From Clarireedia homoeocarpa (taxonomy: Eukaryota > Ascomycota > Leotiomycetes > Helotiales > Rutstroemiaceae), in assembly GCA_001465935.1 (NCBI GenBank), contig LNKV01000020.1, positions 1,185,252-1,249,251 on the forward strand: a stretch of 64,000 nucleotides of DNA, in the 5' to 3' direction. Below, piece by piece: positions 59,409 to 64,000 of this stretch. The notes under the pieces are model-generated. The model saw nothing but the letters and a program-made list of their open reading frames with translations. It made no database searches and had not been told where the DNA came from. The position numbers were made by a program, and so were the translations under genes. Every line of letters begins with the position of its first letter. Positions within the stretch are counted from its first letter, which is position 1.

Positions 59409-60217
59409 TAATGGACTCCTGTCAACAAGCAACCCTCCTGCGGGGAAATCCCAAACTCAGGCCGTTGAAGGAGATTCCCCACCAAGATTACTCGACCGGA
59501 ATGTGGAGGATGCGAAGGAGATGGGATTACTTTGCTTCCGTTCCTGAAGATCAATCATCCTTTGGAAACCCGAGACGAAAATCTAAGAAAAGACTAGGCT
59601 GCAGCGTATCTTGGGTGGTGGTCAGAAGATACGAGACTGGCATCCAGGAAACCCAACAACAACGTTGGTTCGCGATTGAAACCCCCTTCCCCCCCCCCCC
59701 ACCTCCCCCCCTTCCTCCCGATTACGAACCCCCCCTCCCTCACCTAATTTCTCGACCTCGACTGAATACATCCGCCCCCGTCTTCCTCGGAAAATCCAAA
59801 CCCCCAGATGCAAGTCGTCGGTGCGTTCGCCTGTCTGTCTGTCTGTCTGTCTGTCTCGACCTTCTTCTTCCCACGTACGTATAGATAGATAGATAGATCC
59901 TGTACATTGCATGTGAAGATCGTCGCCAAACCCAACCCAACCCAACATGGTACTGTACTCAAAAGAAAGAAAAGGCCCAAAAAAAAAAAAAAAAATTACG
60001 AATACAATAGCAGAACTCCCTCCACACCCAGCAACGCAACCGCCCCCCCCTTCCCCCCTTCCCCCCTTCCCCCTTCCCCCTTCCCCTTCCCCCTGACGTG
60101 GTTTCACTGGCCCAGTACACCGGATACAACCAGGATTCCCTCCAGCAGCCCTCGACACGCGCCCCCAATCCGGTGACGGGGATCTGGACTGCGAGGAACC
60201 GGGAGGACATGGGGCGA

Positions 60218-60330
60218 GGACGGTGACGGTGACGGTAACGGTGACGAGAACGGTAACGGTGACGAGAACGGTAACGGTGACGAGAACGGTAACGGTGACG
60301 AGAACGGTAACGGTGACGAGAACGGAAGGA
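60218..60330. repeat. 18-bp tandem array (GAGAACGGTAACGGTGAC)
   Basis: About four and a half regular 18-bp units preceded by degenerate GGTGAC hexamers. It opens a spurious minus-strand ORF with repeating Phe-Ser-Ser-Pro-Leu-Pro. Confidence 0.9.
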
Positions 60331-60370
60331 TGTTGATAAGGACGAGGACATAGAGGTAATATAGCAGAGA

Positions 60371-60493
60371 AATCTCAATGTACTGTACCAAAAGCCATGA
60401 ACAATCACTTACTTGTATGATCGCCTCAATGTCCAACACCTAAAGGGTACAATCACTTCTCGGATTTTGCGCACTGTGCAGAGGAAAGGTATC
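60371..60493. repeat. Direct repeat arm B
   Basis: Same orientation as arm A at 58891-59012, about 1.48 kb away. Similarity fades on both sides. Confidence 0.75.
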
Positions 60494-60853
60494 GCCTGGA
60501 ACAATTCCTATTTTGGAAGAACGTTAATCTATCATCCACGACTCAACCGAGACATTACCGTTCTACGTGTGGAACAGATTCACATCAAGCAATCAAAAGG
60601 ATCATACAATTATTTGGAACTTTTTTTTAAATATTATTTGATTGAAATTTTTATTTTATGCTACTATTTAAAGCGCAATCTGTAATACATCGATAACACC
60701 AGCTTTTCCAGTGTAGAAAAGCAAAACCGCAAATCTAACCACAGTAGAAAACCATAAACACCGAATTACCATCATGTGAACTCATAGTGTGGTGCGTCGC
60801 AAAATGCAAAAGATAAAAGGAAATTCGTTCAGCCCAAAAAGAAAAAGAACCTT

Positions 60854-62828
60854 TTAGTCAACCTCCTCAATCTCAGCATCTTGGGATGGTTCAGCTCCTC
60901 CACCTGCGCCACCAGTGGCAGCCTTGGTCATTGCCTCCTTCAAGTCGGCAGAGTATTGTTCGTACTCTTCCTTGGAAGCTTGTGTGTTATCATCAACCCA
61001 TGAGCAGATCTTGTCCACAGTCTCCTTCAACTCTGCCTTGGCAGAAGGGTTGATGTTCTTGGAGAGCTCGGAGTCGGCATCGTTCAATTGGTTGCGAGCA
61101 GCGTAAGCCTCACTCTCAAGAGCGTTCTTGGCACTGATACGGGCTGCTTCAGCCTCATCATCAGCCTTGTACTTCTCAGCCTCAGACAACATGCGCTCAA
61201 TATCCTCCTTGGACAAGCGACCCTTGTCATTGGTAATGACAATCTTGTTGGACTTTCCGGTACCCTTCTCGACAGCAGAGACATTCATGATACCGTTGGC
61301 ATCAATATCGAAGGTGACCTCGATTTGTGGAACACCACGAGGAGCAGGTGGAATACCAGTGAGTTCGAACTTTCCGAGAAGGTTGTTGTCCTTTGTGCGC
61401 GTTCTCTCACCCTCGAAGACTTGAATCAAGACACCAGGTTGGTTATCGGAGAAGGTAGAGAAGACTTCAGACTTCTTGGTGGGAATGGTGGTGTTGCGGT
61501 GAATGAGCTTGGTCATTTGTCCACCAGCAGTCTCGATACCAAGAGACAATGGCGCGACATCGAGAAGAAGGATCTCGTTGGTAGACTTGGATGAAGTGTC
61601 ACCAGAGAGGATAGCAGCCTGGACGGCAGCGCCGTATGCAACAGCCTCATCAGGGTTGATGGACTTGTTTGGCTCCTTACCGTTGAAGTAGTCGGTGATG
61701 AGCTTCTGGATACGTGGGATACGGGTGGAACCACCGACCAAGACGATCTCGTGGACTCTGGATTTGTCGATCTTGGCGTCAGCGAGGACACGGTCGACTG
61801 GGTTGGTGGTGGATCGGAAGAGGTCTTGGCAAAGTTCCTCGAAACGAGCACGAGTGATAGAGGTGTAGAAGTCGATACCCTCGAAGAGAGAGTCGATTTC
61901 GATGGATGTCTGGGCAGAGGAGGAGAGGGTACGCTTAGCACGTTCGCATGCAGTGCGGAGACGACGAAGAGCACGAGCGTTAGTGCTTAAATCTTTCTTG
62001 TGCTTGCGCTTGAACTCGTTTACGAAGTGGTTAACGAGACGGTTGTCGAAGTCCTCACCACCCAAGTGAGTGTCACCGGCGGTGGACTTGACTTCAAAGA
62101 TACCCTCCTCAATGGTCAAGAGAGAAACATCGAAGGTTCCTCCACCAAGATCGAAGATGAGAACGTTTCGCTCACCCTCAACCTTCTTGTCCAAACCGTA
62201 AGCAATGGCAGCTGCAGTAGGCTCGTTGATGATACGGAGAACATTGAGACCGGCGATGAGACCTGCATCTTTTGTGGCTTGACGTTGGGAGTCGGTGAAG
62301 TATGCTGGAACAGTGACGACAGCGTTGTTGACGGTTCCACCGAGGTAGGCCTCAGCAGTCTCCCTCATCTTGACCAAGACCATCGAGGAGATTTCTTCGG
62401 GTGTGAATTGCTTAGCCTCGCCCTTGAACTCGACTTCAATGACTGGCTTTCCGCCACGGTCGATGACCTTGAATGGGAAGTGCTTCATATCAGCTTGGAC
62501 TTCTGGGTCGGCGAATTTACGACCGATCAGACGCTTAGCATCGAAGACTGTGTTTGTAGGGTTCATGGCGACTTGGTTCTTTGCGGCATCTCCGATCAGA
62601 CGTTCGGTGTCTGTGAAAGCAACGAACGAAGGAGTTGTTCGGTTTCCTTGGTCGTTGGCGATAATTTCGATTCTGTCATCACGGAAGATGCCCACGCACG
62701 AGTAGGTAGTACCCAAATCGATACCGATACTGCAGATAGATGTTAGCATGTTGTTGCCGTTGTGGAAAAGTACAGCCACCGGACAAGGCTGTGTGGAGGG
62801 GTAGCGAGGTAACTTACGCTGGAGCCAT
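60854..62828 (-). CDS. HSP70: Cytosolic HSP70 chaperone (Ssa-type)
   Basis: Exon 1 is only 11 nt (62818-62828, ATGGCTCCAGC). An 88-bp intron and exon 2 (60854-62729) follow, giving 628 aa. The start MAPAIGIDLGTTYSCVG is the HSP70 nucleotide-binding signature. IFDLGGGTFDVSLL and VLVGGSTRIPRIQ are the other two family signatures. The substrate-binding domain runs from about 390 (VAPLSLGIETAGGQMTKLI). The C-terminus EIEEVD marks a cytosolic or nuclear form that binds TPR cochaperones. At 628 residues it is somewhat shorter than usual Ssa proteins: the lid and Gly-rich linker are short and diverged (TGGAGGGAEPSQD, no GGMP repeats), so it may be a paralogue rather than the main Ssa1. The heat-shock element is at 63037-63099. 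Confidence 0.95.
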
Positions 62829-63036
62829 CTTGTGTTAGAGAGTAATGTGAAAGCGGAGAGAATAAGAAAGTATTATTTGCTTCTTTTTGATAAATTCGAA
62901 GGCGTTTCGCGTTCAAGAAAAGTAGAAGATGAAGAGAAGAGAGTTGATATTGGGATTGGTATCAAAGTTGATTTTGAAGTATGCAGAAGGGAAAAAAGTT
63001 GGGTTGAGTGGGAGACTTTTAAAGTAAAAATTGCGA

Positions 63037-63099
63037 TTCCAGCAGATTCGATTCTGGAAGCTTCTTTTCCAGAAACTGATGGAATCGCAGAATCCAGAA
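63037..63099 (-). promoter_or_regulatory. Heat-shock element array of HSP70
   Basis: TTC/GAA trinucleotides fall on a strict 5-bp phase. TTC lies at 63037, 63047, 63052, 63062 and 63067; GAA lies at 63057, 63072, 63082 and 63097. The core 63052-63064 is a perfect TTCnnGAAnnTTC, and 63067-63074 adds TTCnnGAA. It lies 209-271 bp upstream of the ATG at 62828. Hsf1 binding is established for such arrays; use here is inferred. Confidence 0.85.
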
Positions 63100-63492
63100 G
63101 GCGGTAGACACCCCTCGAAGGCAGTAGACGGGGCTATGAAGGGAATTTTTACGAAACGCGTCTGGATTTTTAATTATGTAATTCACATACGAAGTACTTT
63201 GGAGAAGTCACTGGATACATCTTTGCTACTTTGGTCGATTTCATGGATTTCGATGAATGTAGACGAATGGAATTGCTTTCTTTTTGCTACTTCGGTCGTT
63301 CTGATAGCAAAAATCATGTTGGCGATTCTGCCCACTTCCACCACTTTTTTCTGCCGCCCACTCATTAGAACTACGAGTATTGCCCCTCACAACGAGTCTC
63401 GAGCCTTCTACCAAGTACCACAGTGCAAAGTGCTCTCCACCACCGCCAATGACGTCGCCTGACGAAGAGTAAGTGAAGTGGTCTGAGCAGTG

Positions 63493-63562
63493 GCAGTTTT
63501 ACGCAGTTTTATGCAGTTTTACACAGTTTTACGCAGTTTTACGCAGTTTTACGCAGTTTTAC
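63493..63562. repeat. Seven 10-bp units GCAGTTTTAC
   Basis: Seven head-to-tail copies with single-base variants (GCAGTTTTAT, ACAGTTTTAC). The period is close to one helical turn. Confidence 0.95.
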
Positions 63563-64000
63563 AAAGTACCATGTCCAAAGAATCGCTGAGCATTTTACTT
63601 CGTTTGTGAAAGTAGTACTTCCCTCCTTCTGTTCCAAAACTGCCCCACTATGCACTACACGAGGCTCGAATAGCTTCCGATTCCTGTGAGATGAATCGGA
63701 AATCTGACAAGTCAAGTTCATTGCCCCTGACAGCCAAATACCCCGCCGGTTGTCACGTCAATGGAAATTCTTTGAAGTTCTACGAAACATGCATCGTACC
63801 ACAAATCTACAAAGTACTTCTAGAAACGTCAGGACTCAGGACATGCCAGGCTTGCCGCGTGCGATGAACAGGAGACATCCTGATGATCGCGCTCTCTGTC
63901 TGGACGTAGAAACAGCCAGAAGAAACGGTCTGAGAAGAAACAGGAAAACATTCCTCGCCCGAAGATGCTAGCCTCACGCAGGGGGCAACTATAGTCACGT

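Larger units (their letters stand above)
58804..60853. other. Repeat-rich spacer between URA3 and HSP70
   Basis: No supported gene. It contains, in order: a 43-bp-period duplication (58879-58948); one arm of a direct repeat (58891-59012); a MITE (59043-59408); GTCT and GATA microsatellites (59829-59856, 59881-59897); a 14-15-base poly-A (about 59980-59994); C/T-rich runs (60040-60092); an 18-bp tandem array (60218-60330); and the second arm of the direct repeat (60371-60493). The 157-codon ORF at 59411-59884 begins at the MITE edge and is mostly low-complexity. Confidence 0.6.
62829..64000. promoter_or_regulatory. HSP70 promoter and terminal intergenic sequence
   Basis: It holds a heat-shock element array (see next entry), a TTTAAA-like TATA candidate near 63018, a 10-bp tandem array at 63493-63562 and otherwise no gene. 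The last ORFs (63750-63971 and the reverse 63807-63998) run to the window edge without recognisable domains. Confidence 0.5.

Noticed and set aside
59411..59884. 157-codon ORF starting at the MITE edge
   Set aside because: Contains poly-Pro from C runs and Cys-Leu-Ser-Val from a GTCT microsatellite; no family, and the start sits at the transposon boundary.
60218..60330. Regular repeat array as a possible CRISPR
   Set aside because: Units are contiguous without unique spacers, in a eukaryotic genome.
61088..62746. Long plus-strand ORFs opposite HSP70 as a separate gene
   Set aside because: HSP70 on the minus strand is unambiguous. Antisense open frames over HSP70 are a known artefact of its codon usage; the product has no start context or family of its own.
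1..64000. tRNA and 5S rRNA genes
   Set aside because: I looked for GGTTCRA T-arm boxes and 5S-like starts by eye and found none with a matching acceptor stem. A tRNAscan run would be decisive.

Overview
The window is nuclear DNA of a filamentous ascomycete, most probably a Leotiomycete of the Sclerotiniaceae (Botrytis/Sclerotinia type). The reasons are: introns of about 45-110 bp with GTRNGT donors and YAG acceptors; CT-rich leaders; an Egh16-type appressorial secreted protein; a Sas3-type acetyltransferase with a PHD finger; and an Erg27 whose residues match the Botrytis numbering I recall at several positions. I found no bacterial, viral or secondary-metabolite cluster genes. Gene models were built by joining exons by eye with frame checks; no transcript evidence was available.

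Layout. 0.4-7 kb (+): SAS3/KAT6-like MYST histone acetyltransferase, then a secreted gEgh16/MAS3-type protein. 8.1-18 kb (-): GDP-mannose pyrophosphorylase MPG1, a very small double-stranded-RNA-binding-fold protein that needs a 28-nt first exon, an unrecognised 207-codon ORF, the farnesyltransferase beta subunit RAM1, and a weak hypothetical ORF. 20-29.5 kb (+): a Zn2Cys6 regulator with a centrally placed cluster, polyubiquitin UBI4 (four repeats), and a BRAP2/ETP1-type RING/UBP-finger protein. 30-35.4 kb: glycerol-3-phosphate acyltransferase (-) divergent from ERG27 (+). 35.4-42.7 kb is a long stretch with no convincing protein gene; it holds simple repeats, one candidate spliced transcript and the leader of a PCL-type cyclin. 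42.7-58.8 kb: cyclin (+), archaemetzincin-like protease (+), mitochondrial ribosomal protein mL41 (-) divergent from UTP14 (+), GH81 beta-1,3-glucanase (+), and orotidine-5'-phosphate decarboxylase (+). 58.8-60.8 kb is a repeat-rich spacer holding a complete 366-bp MITE with 22-bp terminal inverted repeats and TA target duplications. 60.8-62.8 kb (-): cytosolic HSP70, with a pentamer-phased heat-shock element upstream.

The genes are mostly housekeeping: chromatin, cell wall and glycosylation (MPG1, GH81), lipid and sterol synthesis, protein turnover and folding (ubiquitin, BRAP2-type ligase, HSP70), ribosome biogenesis, and pyrimidine synthesis. There is no operon logic. Neighbours are related only through shared promoters (mL41/UTP14, acyltransferase/ERG27). 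The least explained items are the mini dsRBD protein, the 207-codon ORF, the 7-kb gene-poor region and the MITE with its surrounding direct repeats.
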